NCBI GenBank assembly: GCA_041288195.1
Contig: JBGGME010000285.1
Coordinates: 1-49,543, forward strand
DNA length: 49,543 nt
Origin: AWTP1-13 sp041288195
GTDB lineage: Bacteria; Pseudomonadota; Alphaproteobacteria; Rhizobiales; Hyphomicrobiaceae
Direction: 5' to 3'
Shown here: piece by piece, positions 25,596-33,487 of the stretch
How positions within the stretch are numbered: position 1 is the first letter of the stretch
Layout: every line of letters starts with the position of its first letter
The notes under the pieces: generated by a model
Told to the model about the DNA's origin: nothing
The model's database searches: none
What the model saw: the letters and a program-made list of their open reading frames with translations, nothing else
Made by a program: the position numbers and the translations under genes

Positions 25596-26698
25596 GGTTC
25601 AATCCCTAGGAAGCGCACGATCTGGCCGGGATGCAGGGCCTGCACGCCGGCCGTGACCACGATCTCGCCGGTATCGAGGCCGCCGGAGACGGCAACCATC
25701 GACTGGTCGTAGCGCAGGATGTCGACGTTGCGGAGCGATACCGCCCGGCTCTTGGGATCGACCACCCAGACGGCGGGCTGGCGGTTGAACTTCGTCAGCG
25801 CCGTCGCCGGGACCTCGATGGTGGCCTGTGCCTCCCGCTCCACGCGGCCGGTGACGGTGGCGCCGAGCCGCATGGCCTCCGGAGGCGCGGTCAGGCCGAC
25901 CTTGACTTCGAACGTCCGGGTCACGGGATCGGCCTGGGGCGCCACCTCGCGCACGCGACCGCGCGCAACGACGGAAGGGTCGTGCGTCAGGGAAACAGTG
26001 ATCTCCGGATCGGTCGGGGCAGAACGCAGCAGCTGCGCGGGCACATCGAATACGGCATCGCGGCCGTCCTTGCGGGCGAGCTTGAGGATCATCTGTCCGG
26101 CCTGCACGACCTCGCCCGCGCGCGGTCCGGTGGCGGTCACCACGCCCGGCGCGTCCGCCTTGAGCTCGGTGAAGCTCACTAGATCATGGGCGGCCTTGAG
26201 CTGCGCCTCGGCGGCGTCGACCTGCGACTGGGTGGTCTGCAGCGCCTGCGTTGCCTGATCGTGGTTGACGCGCGTGGTCCAGCCCTGCTTAAGCAGCGTG
26301 TCCTGGCGCTCGAAGTGGTTGCGGGCCTGCGTCAGCTGGCCCTGGGCAGCCACGAGATTGGCCTGCGCGGCTCTCAGGGCATTGAGCTCGTTCTGCGGCT
26401 CGAGGCGGGCCACGAGCTGTCCCGCCTGCACCTGGTCCCCCATCTTCAGGCGGTTCTCCAGCAGCCGGCCGGAGATGCGGAAGGCCAGGGTCACCTCGTC
26501 CTCGGCCTCGATGCGACCAGTAAGGATGATGGGCAGGCCGGCGGTGCGCTTGTCGATCGTCAGGGTGCGAACGGGACGGGGGTCCTCGGCGACCTTCTCC
26601 GCTTCCTGGCCGCACCCCGCCAGCAGGGCTGCGGCCAGGGATAAAGCCGCTGCAATCCGAGCAACCGATCCTCGCGCCGTCTCATTCGCGAGTCCCAT
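25592..26698 (-). CDS. RND efflux periplasmic adaptor, lipoprotein
   Basis: From the ATG at 26698 (AAGGG nine bases upstream) the protein has 368 residues with lipobox LLAGC, Cys29. Two further in-frame ATGs at 26728 and 26758 lack ribosome sites. The membrane-fusion-protein layout is intact: a split lipoyl domain (ILTGRIEAEDEVTLAFRISG, APGVVTATGPRAGEVVQAGQ), a helical hairpin rich in Gln/Ala (NALRAAQANLVAAQGQLTQA), a beta-barrel and a C-terminal membrane-proximal domain. It should bridge the RND pump and an outer-membrane channel. The stop overlaps the pump start. Confidence 0.92.
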   Translation of the reverse strand: MGLANETARGSVARIAAALSLAAALLAGCGQEAEKVAEDPRPVRTLTIDKRTAGLPIILTGRIEAEDEVTLAFRISGRLLENRLKMGDQVQAGQLVARLEPQNELNALRAAQANLVAAQGQLTQARNHFERQDTLLKQGWTTRVNHDQATQALQTTQSQVDAAEAQLKAAHDLVSFTELKADAPGVVTATGPRAGEVVQAGQMILKLARKDGRDAVFDVPAQLLRSAPTDPEITVSLTHDPSVVARGRVREVAPQADPVTRTFEVKVGLTAPPEAMRLGATVTGRVEREAQATIEVPATALTKFNRQPAVWVVDPKSRAVSLRNVDILRYDQSMVAVSGGLDTGEIVVTAGVQALHPGQIVRFLGIEP

Positions 26699-26768
26699 TG
26701 CGGCTATCCCTTCAGTATTTGTGCGCATCCCACCTTGCCGTAATGCTGCAATCTTCATATCGGGCCGA

Positions 26769-26825
26769 ACCCCGACAGCATCCGGCGGATAGTCCTGATC
26801 GGAAGGCGTGGGGCTTTGTCGGGGT
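26769..26825 (-). promoter_or_regulatory. Long inverted repeat upstream of the RND-antiporter operon
   Basis: ACCCCGACA at 26769-26777 is perfectly complementary to TGTCGGGGT at 26817-26825, with a 39-base loop holding further short complementarity (ATCC/GGAT). It lies between the GntP permease stop and the adaptor start. It could be a weak terminator, an attenuator in the operon leader or a regulator site; no T-run follows. Confidence 0.35.
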
Positions 26826-26834
26826 CGCTGCTCG

Positions 26835-28289
26835 CTAGAACGAGCCGAAGGTGGAGCCGAGGAGAATGACGACGAGCAGCGCCAGGATGGCTCCGACGAT
26901 GGCGACCATCACGATGTCGCGGTAGCTCTCGCGGTGCGTCAGGCCGCACACGGCGAGCAGGCTGACGACGGCGCCGTTGTGCGGCAGGCTGTCGAGCGTG
27001 CCGGCCGAGATCGTGGCCACGCGATGGAGAAGCGCGGGATCGATATTCAGCTCGCCGGCCAGGCGCAGGTAGGTCTCGCCCAGGGCGTCGAGCGCGATCG
27101 TCATGCCTCCCGACGCCGAGCCCGTCAAAGCCGAGAGCACGTTCGCGGCGACGGCCAGGGAGACGATCGGGCCGCCGCCGATCGAGAGCACCCAGTCGCG
27201 CACCACGACGAAGCCCGGCAGCGCCGCGACGACCGCGCCGAACCCGACGAGGCTCGCCACGCCCAAGGCCGGCAGCACTGAAGCGTTGGCGCCGGCGTCC
27301 ATGCTCTCACGCAATGCCGGCAGGCGGGACCAGTTGGCAGCGATCACCGTCGCCACCGCGGCTGCCAACGCAACCGCCACCGACCAGACGCCGCCAACGG
27401 AGGACAGCGAGGTCGTGCCCCATCGCTCTTCCGCCAGGAATGCCAGGTCCATGCGCGGCAGGACCACCATCGACGTCAGGAGATTGACGCTGACCACGAC
27501 CAGGAGCGGCAGCGCCGCCCAGGCAATCGGCGGAACGGTCTCGCTGTGACGTCCGCGATGGATCTCGGCGGGGTCGAACTCGCGTGCGGCGACGGCACGC
27601 TCGCGCACGAACTCGTCGGCGGCGGCTCTGTCGCCTGAAGCCAGTGGCGCCGAGCCATAGCGCTCGCCGGCTGCGTGAGCCGCCGCTTCAGCGCGCGCGA
27701 GCCACAACAGACCGAAGCCGAGCATGATCAGGGACGCCACCACGCCGAGACCGGGCGCCGCGAAGGGCGTGGTTCCGAAGAAGGGCATCGGTATCGCGTT
27801 CTGGATGGCCGGCGTCCCGGGCAGGGCCGACATCGTGAAGGTCGAGGTTCCAAGCGCGATCGCTGCCGGCATCAGGCGGCGCGGGATGTCGGCGGCGCGG
27901 AACAGCGAGTCTGCCATCGGCGCGAGCACGAAGAAGGCGACGAACAGGCTCACCCCGCCGTAGGTGACCATGGCACCCGCCAGCACAACGGCGAGGATGG
28001 CGCGGCGTGGCCCAAGCCGCCTATTCATGGCTTGGGCGATGGCCTGCACAGAGCCGCTGTCCTCCATCAACTTGCCGAACAGTGCGCCCAGCAGGAACAG
28101 CGGAAAGAACTGGGCAAGGAACTTCGCCGCGCTGGGCATGAACGTCTGGGTCCAGTGCGCCAGCAGCGGCTCGCCCGAGAAGCCCGCAGCAACCAGCGCC
28201 ATCGCCGGTGCCAGGAGCAGGATGCTCCAACCGCGGTAGGCAAGCCACATCAACAGAGCGAGGGCGACGAGGATCCCCGGGAGATCCAC
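26835..28289 (-). CDS. GntP family permease
   Basis: The 484-residue polytopic protein matches the gluconate/hydroxybutyrate permease (GntP) family: FFPLFLLGALFGKLMEDSGS, VVLAGAMVTYGGVSLFVAFFVLAPM, the re-entrant motif SALPGTPAIQNAIPMPFFGT, and a C-terminal LTGSASGGMTIALDA with SAGTLDSLPHNGAVV. Family members are proton symporters for sugar acids, 3-hydroxybutyrate or related carboxylates. The GTG start at 28289 comes three bases after the patatin stop, so the two genes are coupled. A soluble, poorly conserved loop of about 60 residues separates the halves. Confidence 0.87.
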   Translation of the reverse strand: MDLPGILVALALLMWLAYRGWSILLLAPAMALVAAGFSGEPLLAHWTQTFMPSAAKFLAQFFPLFLLGALFGKLMEDSGSVQAIAQAMNRRLGPRRAILAVVLAGAMVTYGGVSLFVAFFVLAPMADSLFRAADIPRRLMPAAIALGTSTFTMSALPGTPAIQNAIPMPFFGTTPFAAPGLGVVASLIMLGFGLLWLARAEAAAHAAGERYGSAPLASGDRAAADEFVRERAVAAREFDPAEIHRGRHSETVPPIAWAALPLLVVVSVNLLTSMVVLPRMDLAFLAEERWGTTSLSSVGGVWSVAVALAAAVATVIAANWSRLPALRESMDAGANASVLPALGVASLVGFGAVVAALPGFVVVRDWVLSIGGGPIVSLAVAANVLSALTGSASGGMTIALDALGETYLRLAGELNIDPALLHRVATISAGTLDSLPHNGAVVSLLAVCGLTHRESYRDIVMVAIVGAILALLVVILLGSTFGSF

Positions 28290-28292
28290 CCC

Positions 28293-29327
28293 TCAGCACT
28301 CCGCCAGCAGCGCATCGATGTCCACGGTCGAGCGGCGGCCGAGGTCCTTGCTGTGATGCCGCAGGAACTCGTCGGCGGCGCGACGCCCCTCTTCCCGCAG
28401 CATGCAAAGGAAGGCCCGCTCGCCGTTCATCTTCGAGGAGTAGCCGAGGCCGGTCATCATGTCGCTCATGATCCGGTGGGTGCGCATCGCCGCCCACCTT
28501 GCGCCCTCTCCCTTGCCCCGATCCGCGGTCTGGCGCAGCAGCGCGATCATGCGCAGCTCTTTCATCAGCGCCGCATTGAACGACACCTCGTTCAGCCGAT
28601 TGAGGATTTCTGCCGCAGTGCGCGGCGTGCCCGGGCGTTCCCTGGGATTGATCTGGACCAGGATGGTGTCTTGCGAGTCGCACTCGCGCACCAGCGGCGT
28701 AATGGTGGGATTGCCGACGAAGCCGCCGTCCCAATAGGCTTCCCCGTCGATCTCGACTGCCTGGAAAAGCGTGGGCAGGCATGCCGATGCGAGGAGCACC
28801 TGCGCGGTGATCTCGTTGTTGCGGAATATCCTGCCGCGGCCCGTGCGCACGTTCGTTGCCGTGATGAATAGCTTTATGGGCGAGCGCGCCAGGCGCTCGA
28901 AATCGATGCTGTCGTCGAGGATGCGCGTGAGCGGATTGAAGCCGGCGGGATTGAGGTTATAGGGCGAGAACAGTCGCGCCATGAGGTCGAAGCCGATGAA
29001 CACCGGCGAGTAGTCCAGGGTCCAGCGCCCCGCCAGGCGATCCATCGGCGAGCGCTGCAGCGGGCTGAAGGTCGCTGCTTCGGCCACGCGCTCCCAATAG
29101 GCATCGAGAGCCGCCCGCGCTCCCTGCGCTCCGCCCTTTGTAAAGCCGTCCGCCAGCACGGCGGCGTTCATGGCGCCGGCAGAGGTGCCGGAGATGGCTT
29201 CGATATGAAGCCACGACACCTCCAGCAATCGATCCAGAACACCCCAGGTGAATGCGCCGTGAGAGCCGCCGCCCTGGAGAGCCAGGTCGATCAGCAGTGG
29301 CTGTCGGTGTAGGTGTGAGGTTGGCAT
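28293..29327 (-). CDS. Patatin-like phospholipase family protein
   Basis: The 344-residue protein shows the patatin catalytic set: the oxyanion loop GGGSHG (19-24), nucleophile elbow G47-T-S49-A-G51, and the catalytic Asp in D199-G-G. It thus should be a Ser/Asp-dyad lipid acyl hydrolase acting in the cytoplasm or at the membrane face; no signal peptide is visible. In the region after the Asp a polar helical extension of about 140 residues follows. It precedes and is coupled to a GntP permease; if the substrate were a polyester such as polyhydroxybutyrate, the permease could move hydroxy acids, but this is only inference. Confidence 0.88.
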   Translation of the reverse strand: MPTSHLHRQPLLIDLALQGGGSHGAFTWGVLDRLLEVSWLHIEAISGTSAGAMNAAVLADGFTKGGAQGARAALDAYWERVAEAATFSPLQRSPMDRLAGRWTLDYSPVFIGFDLMARLFSPYNLNPAGFNPLTRILDDSIDFERLARSPIKLFITATNVRTGRGRIFRNNEITAQVLLASACLPTLFQAVEIDGEAYWDGGFVGNPTITPLVRECDSQDTILVQINPRERPGTPRTAAEILNRLNEVSFNAALMKELRMIALLRQTADRGKGEGARWAAMRTHRIMSDMMTGLGYSSKMNGERAFLCMLREEGRRAADEFLRHHSKDLGRRSTVDIDALLAEC

Positions 29328-29489
29328 CAGACGCGGTTGTCCATCGGCCTTTGCTCAGGCCGACCGAACGCCTGTGGGCCCATCGCTTGCAAACAACTCG
29401 GGCTGCGGTCGCAGCGGCGCTCGCCTGCGTCATCGCGGCGGCGATGCCTGGCGACCACGCCATGGTGAGTCAGTCATCGCTCAGGTGAG

Positions 29490-29522
29490 CTTCGTGGGCC
29501 CCTGGCTCGGGAGCCCACGAAG
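29490..29522 (-). terminator. Strong hairpin downstream of the small secreted protein gene
   Basis: CTTCGTGGGC at 29490-29499 pairs perfectly with GCCCACGAAG at 29513-29522, with CCC/GGG adding three inner pairs. It lies 27 bases past the stop of the gene at 29549-29806. No T-run follows, so termination strength is uncertain. Confidence 0.55.
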
Positions 29523-29548
29523 GCCGGCAAACAGCCACGTCACGGGTT

Positions 29549-29806
29549 TCAGAACTTCATGCTTTCGAGTCTGGAGAACAGCGCTCTGGCATCCTGCTCG
29601 TCGCCCGCCTGGCAGGCATCGTAGGCGCGCAGCGCCATACGGTTCACGCCGGCGAGTTGCTCGGGTGAAATCTTGGCAAACCTCTCGCGATCCAGCCGCT
29701 CCCAAACATCTCGGTAGGCTTTACCGCAGTCCATCTTGCCCTGCGCAAGCGCTGCCGGGCCGGCGAGCGTACCCAACGCGACGAGAACAGCCACCAGGCG
29801 CTTCAT
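29549..29806 (-). CDS. Small secreted hypothetical protein
   Basis: The 85-residue protein begins MKRLVAVLVALGTLAGPAALA, a clear signal peptide with cleavage after ALA (residue 21). The mature 64 residues are helical and charged, with two Cys (KMDCGKAY, AYDACQAGD) about 38 apart that could form a disulfide. The ATG at 29806 has GGGAGA eight bases upstream; longer frames in the same phase are unsupported. Family not recognised. The neighbours do not suggest a role. Confidence 0.75.
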   Translation of the reverse strand: MKRLVAVLVALGTLAGPAALAQGKMDCGKAYRDVWERLDRERFAKISPEQLAGVNRMALRAYDACQAGDEQDARALFSRLESMKF

Positions 29807-30130
29807 ATGTAATCTCCCTATCTTGCTGGGTTCGGGCGTATCGCGCAGGTCGAAAAGTCCGCAGCGCGGCATAGCTCGGACGCTCGCATAGTTGCCGGGA
29901 TCGCGGGTATAGGCGAAAACCCCTAGCAGTGCTCGGGGCCTGCCCCTATTGCGTCGCGTGCTAGTACCGCGGTCGTGCCACGTCGTACGCGCGGGCCTGA
30001 TCGATTTCCTGCGAACGTTGCTCGCCTGGTCGTCGCGTTCATGGCCTACGCACCCTTTCGGCACACGGGTGTCACCCATGTCTCAGGTACGTTCTGTTAC
30101 CTACGTGTCCGGGCCGGACAAGAAGGTAGT
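29807..30130. other. Intergenic region carrying IS-like direct repeats
   Basis: These 324 bases lie upstream of the small secreted protein gene and past the 3' end of the tRNA-Ser. I see no credible gene. The only distinctive sequence is a pair of imperfect direct repeats at 30070-30112, listed separately. Confidence 0.5.
30070..30112. repeat. Pair of imperfect 18-base direct repeats, possible IS end remnant
   Basis: TGTCACCCATGTCTCAGG at 30070-30087 and TGTTACCTACGTGTCCGG at 30095-30112 agree at 13 of 18 positions. This doubled TGTYACCYAYGTSTCMGG pattern resembles, from memory, the transposase-binding ends of IS481-family elements. No transposase is present here. It lies about 20 bases from the end of the tRNA-Ser gene. 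Confidence 0.35.
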
Positions 30131-30220
30131 GGCGGATGGGGAGGGATTCGAACCCCCGGTGAGCGTGAACCCACGCCGGTTTTCAAGACCGGTGCCTTAA
30201 ACCACTCGGCCACCCATCCG
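30131..30220 (-). tRNA. tRNA-Ser (anticodon UGA)
   Basis: The minus strand folds as a 90-base class II tRNA: acceptor GGATGGG/CCCATCC, D-arm with GGCCGAGTGGTTTAAGGC, anticodon stem CCGGT/ACCGG with loop CTTGAAA (anticodon TGA), a long variable arm (CGTGGGTTCACGCTCACC) typical of serine tRNAs, and a T-arm with GGTTCGAATCC. The discriminator is G and the CCA end is encoded in the DNA (30131-30133). It reads UCA and other UCN codons. Confidence 0.96.
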
Positions 30221-30267
30221 TCCTCGCGGATGAGGCGCTTAGCACAGGGGCGCCGCCGCGGTCATCG

Positions 30268-30519
30268 AAAATTGGCACCGGAGTGGCGCTGGGAGCCATC
30301 CGAAGGGCTCCTCGGGTCGTGGCCGATGTCGACCGCGCCGTCTCTCTTCTGGAGAGCGAGGGGATTTCCATCGTGATGGTAGAGCAGAACATCGAGTTGA
30401 CGCTCGAGCCCGTCGACGACATCGTCATCCTCAACTCGGGGAGCGTGGTGCTCAGAGGTGCCGCCCGCGATTTCGAGATGAACGGCGCCATCGTCACCCA
30501 GCATCTGGGGGTGCATTAG
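30268..30519 (+). pseudogene. Remnant of a livF-type branched-chain amino acid ABC ATPase
   Basis: The last 70 codons read APRVVADVDRAVSLLESEGI, SIVMVEQNIELTLEPVDDIV and a C-terminus ending TQHLGVH, which matches the C-terminal end of LivF (switch region VEQN...A). Just upstream, the Walker B/signature segment EPSEG is present but in another frame (30293-30307); the expected LAP join is broken, consistent with loss of four bases from a GGCTGGCT tandem. Nothing resembling the Walker A or ABC signature is present, and the sequence before it runs into the tRNA gene. This is a decayed 3' fragment. No other liv genes are in the window. Confidence 0.75.
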
Positions 30520-30578
30520 TTGTCTTCCCGGGCCTCGCGCAGCGACGATCCGGGATCCCGGGACACGGTTGCAGTGGG

Positions 30579-30611
30579 TCCCGGATATTTCGCTAACGCG
30601 AAATTCCGGGA
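30579..30611 (+). repeat. Palindromic repeat (hairpin) in the amidohydrolase leader
   Basis: TCCCGGATATTTCGC at 30579-30593 and GCGAAATTCCGGGA at 30598-30611 pair along their whole length apart from one bulged base, with loop TAAC. The element ends GGGATGACAG, like the repeat at 1393-1435. It lies just before the ribosome site of the next gene and looks like a dispersed palindromic element. Confidence 0.65.
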
Positions 30612-30631
30612 TGACAGAAAGGAGCAACAGC

Positions 30632-31690
30632 ATGGCCCAGTGGAACAAGTATGCGGCCTCGACGGCGCGCAAGCCGGGGCGGCCGGGTCGCGAGATCAGG
30701 CCCAAGAGCCTCACGGTGGATTTCCACTCCCACGTCGGCGTACCCGCGGCAGCCGAGCTGGTGAAGCCCCACCTGGACCCGCAGGCGAGCCCGCTCGTGC
30801 GCTTCGCCAACGCCGAGACCAAGGCGCTCAACCAGAAGCAGGAGGCCGATGTCGTGGCGCGCGGCGGCCTCGACAAGCGCCTCGCCGACCTCGATGCCAT
30901 GGGCGTCGACATGCAGATCATCAAGCCTCCGCCGCCGCAGTGCTACTACGCCGTGCCCCTCGACATCGCGGTGAAGGCGGCGCAGGTCGTCAACGACGGC
31001 ATCGCCGAGTTCGTGGCCAGGAAGCCCGACCGTCTCAGGGGCTTCGGGTCGGTGCCGATGCCCGACCGCAGCGAGGCCGCCAAGGAACTCGAGCGTTGCG
31101 TCACAAAGCTCGGCTTCAAGGGCGTGCAAATCCTCACTAACGTTAACGGCCACGAGCTCAGCGACCCCGCCTTCGCCCCGTTCTGGAAGAAGGCCGAGGA
31201 ACTCGGCGCCTTCGTCGTCACCCACCCCAACGGCTTCACGCAGGCCGAGCGTCTCTCGCGCTTCTACTTCAACAACGTGATCGGCAATCCGCTCGAGACC
31301 ACGATTGCGCTGCACTACCTGATCTTCGATGGCGTGCTGGAGCGCCACCCCAACCTCAAGATCCTGGCCGTCCACGGCGGGGGCTATCTCGCGAGTTACG
31401 CGGGCCGCATCGACCACGCCTGGGGCGCGCGCTCCGACAGCCACGGCGACCTGCCGCACCCGCCCACGACCTACCTCAAGCGCATCTACTTCGACACGGT
31501 CGTGTTCACCCCGCACCAGCTGGTCGAGCTCGTGCGCCTCTACGGGGCAGACAAGATCGTAATGGGCACCGACTACCCCTTCGACATGGGCGACTACGAC
31601 CCCGTCGGCCACGTCTGCACGGCCGGCCTCGACGACTCCACCGTCGCCGCGCTGTGCGGCGGCAACGCCAAGCGGCTGCTGGGTCTGTAG
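30632..31690 (+). CDS. Amidohydrolase family (ACMSD-like) metal-dependent hydrolase/decarboxylase
   Basis: The 352-residue protein has the amidohydrolase-2 pattern: metal ligands H32-S-H34 in TVDFHSHVG, a later His in VVTHPNG, His in AVHGGGYLASY, and Asp in VMGTDYPFDMG. Such enzymes decarboxylate 2-amino-3-carboxymuconate semialdehyde or related aromatic acids, or hydrolyse small lactones. The start at 30632 has AAGGAG seven bases upstream. It stands alone between a livF remnant and a convergent gamma-glutamyltransferase gene. An aromatic-acid ring-cleavage role would fit with the Rieske oxygenase elsewhere in the window, but the link is only inference. Confidence 0.88.
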   Translation: MAQWNKYAASTARKPGRPGREIRPKSLTVDFHSHVGVPAAAELVKPHLDPQASPLVRFANAETKALNQKQEADVVARGGLDKRLADLDAMGVDMQIIKPPPPQCYYAVPLDIAVKAAQVVNDGIAEFVARKPDRLRGFGSVPMPDRSEAAKELERCVTKLGFKGVQILTNVNGHELSDPAFAPFWKKAEELGAFVVTHPNGFTQAERLSRFYFNNVIGNPLETTIALHYLIFDGVLERHPNLKILAVHGGGYLASYAGRIDHAWGARSDSHGDLPHPPTTYLKRIYFDTVVFTPHQLVELVRLYGADKIVMGTDYPFDMGDYDPVGHVCTAGLDDSTVAALCGGNAKRLLGL

Positions 31691-31695
31691 GGCGC

Positions 31696-33441
31696 CTACC
31701 AGCCCACCGCGTACGTGGATCGACGGGGATCGGCGGCGGCGTGGTGCAGGCCGTCCTTGGGCGCGCTGTCGATCATGCAGATGGCGCCGGCCTTCCAGGT
31801 CCAGTCCGGCCACCACTGCACGTCGTGACCGACGCCCGAGAGCTGATCGGCGAGAGCTTGCGGCATTCGTGCCTCCAGCACGAGCCGCCCCGGCAGGATG
31901 CTGTGCGGCTCGAAGCTGTCCGGGAAGCTGTAGGTGGCAAAGCGCGGCGCCTCGACGGCGGCTTGCGGGTCCATTCCGAACACGATGCGGTTGAGGAGGG
32001 TCTGCAGCATTGCCTGTGCCTGCACGTCGCCGCCGGGCGTGCCGAACGGGATAGCGCGTCCGTCGGGGCCTAGTGCCAGTGCCGGACTCGGCGTGAGCCT
32101 CGGCCGCTTGCCCGGCGCGACGGATGCCGTCTGCGACGGGTCGCCCCAAGATTGGGAGCCGCGCGAGGACGGGCACAACCCGGTTCCCGGAATGACGGGG
32201 GTGCTGCTCGAGACGTCGCTCGGCGTTGCGGAGAACACGTTGCCGTGGCGGTCCACGGCGCAGACGTAGGACGTGTCGAGCTGCGGCTGGGGCGAGGTTG
32301 CTCTGGGCGCCCTGGCGTCCTTTGCCCGACCGCGCTCCAGACCCGGCGGCGGCATGTCGGGCCACGCCTTGTCCGCGCGGATCAGGGACACGCGCTCCGC
32401 GGCGTAGGAGGGGGACAGCAGCCGGTCGAGGGGCACATCCATGAAGTTGGGATCGCCGTAGTAGGCGTGGCGGTCGGCGAAGGCGAGCTTCATGATCTCG
32501 GTCAGCGTGTGCACGTAGTCAAAAGAGTTGTGGGCGTGCTTGTGGCAACCGCTCGCTTCGACGAGGCGCAGCATCTGCCCGAGCACGGGGCCCTGGCACC
32601 ACGGCCCGCACGTGTGCACCGAGAACTCGCCGAAGGGCACGGAGACCGACGCCTCGATGCCCGAGCGGAATCCCGCGAGATCGTCCATGCGCAAGAGGCC
32701 GCCGTTCTGCTCGTGGTAGGCAACGATCGTGCGGCCGATGTCGCCGGTGTAGAAGGCCGAGCGCGCCGCCTCCAGGCCGGCGTCACGACCCTTGTGCACC
32801 GCCGCCCGCTCCTCGTCGATCATGTACTGCAGGCTCTTGGCGAGATCGGCCTGGACGAAAATCTCGCCCACCCGCGGCGGGCAGCCGTTCGGCAGGTAGA
32901 TTGCCCGGTTGGACGCCCACTCCTCGTAGCCCTTGCGGTGCGTGGTGATGGTCTCGCAGAGCAGGGGATGGGCGGCAAAGCCCTCCTTGGCGAAGCGCAC
33001 GGAGGAGGCGGCGACGTCGCCGAAGCTCATGCTGCCCCAGCGCTGCAGCGTTTGTATCCAGGCATCGGGAGCTGCCGGCACCACGGTGCGCCGGAGGCCG
33101 CGCGGGATCTTGCCGCCGTGATGCTTCATGAAATAGTCGGGCGTCACACGCTTTGGCCACGGCCCCAGGCCGCTGACGGTGAAGACCTTCCGGCTTTCGG
33201 CGTGGTAGAGGATGATCGGCGCGACGCCCGCGACATTGACAAGGTCGCTCTGCAGCACGCCGAGGGCAATGCCGGCCGCCACGCCCGCATCGATGGCGTT
33301 GCCGCCGGCCTCCAGAACTGCGAAGCCGGCGTGCGCCGCCAGGTAGTGGCCGGCCGAGACCACGTGCCGTCGCGCCGAGATCACCGGCCGATGGGAGGTG
33401 ATGCCGCTGGTCTGCCCTGGTCGGGGTGGTGCCTTGGTCAT
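31696..33441 (-). CDS. Gamma-glutamyltransferase family protein
   Basis: The 581-residue protein is an Ntn hydrolase of the gamma-glutamyltransferase / cephalosporin acylase type. Self-processing should occur before T390 in QLDTSYVCAVDRHGN, giving a large chain of about 389 residues and a small chain of about 192. The N-terminal signature SAGHYLAAHAGFAVLEAGGN and the DPNFMDVPLDRLLS block are present. The region after T390 reads SSTPVIPGTGLCPSSRGSQS, not the LNNEMDDF-type loop of true glutathione hydrolases, so the substrate may be a different amide. No signal peptide is seen. It is last in a leftward operon after a solute receptor and a beta-lactamase-fold hydrolase. Confidence 0.88.
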   Translation of the reverse strand: MTKAPPRPGQTSGITSHRPVISARRHVVSAGHYLAAHAGFAVLEAGGNAIDAGVAAGIALGVLQSDLVNVAGVAPIILYHAESRKVFTVSGLGPWPKRVTPDYFMKHHGGKIPRGLRRTVVPAAPDAWIQTLQRWGSMSFGDVAASSVRFAKEGFAAHPLLCETITTHRKGYEEWASNRAIYLPNGCPPRVGEIFVQADLAKSLQYMIDEERAAVHKGRDAGLEAARSAFYTGDIGRTIVAYHEQNGGLLRMDDLAGFRSGIEASVSVPFGEFSVHTCGPWCQGPVLGQMLRLVEASGCHKHAHNSFDYVHTLTEIMKLAFADRHAYYGDPNFMDVPLDRLLSPSYAAERVSLIRADKAWPDMPPPGLERGRAKDARAPRATSPQPQLDTSYVCAVDRHGNVFSATPSDVSSSTPVIPGTGLCPSSRGSQSWGDPSQTASVAPGKRPRLTPSPALALGPDGRAIPFGTPGGDVQAQAMLQTLLNRIVFGMDPQAAVEAPRFATYSFPDSFEPHSILPGRLVLEARMPQALADQLSGVGHDVQWWPDWTWKAGAICMIDSAPKDGLHHAAADPRRSTYAVGW

Positions 33442-33487
33442 CGTCGCCGGCTCCGGTTTGCGGGTCCCATCGCTTGACGGGTTGTGA

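Noticed and set aside
23430..25712. A 760-codon open frame on the plus strand opposite the RND pump
   Set aside because: It is a mirror of a GC-rich coding frame: Arg/Asp/His-rich, no ribosome site, no recognisable domain, fully covered by a clear RND gene on the other strand.
29949..30200. Short plus-strand frame ending in GEGFEPPVSVNPRR
   Set aside because: This is the well-known false protein produced by translating the antisense of a tRNA-Ser gene.
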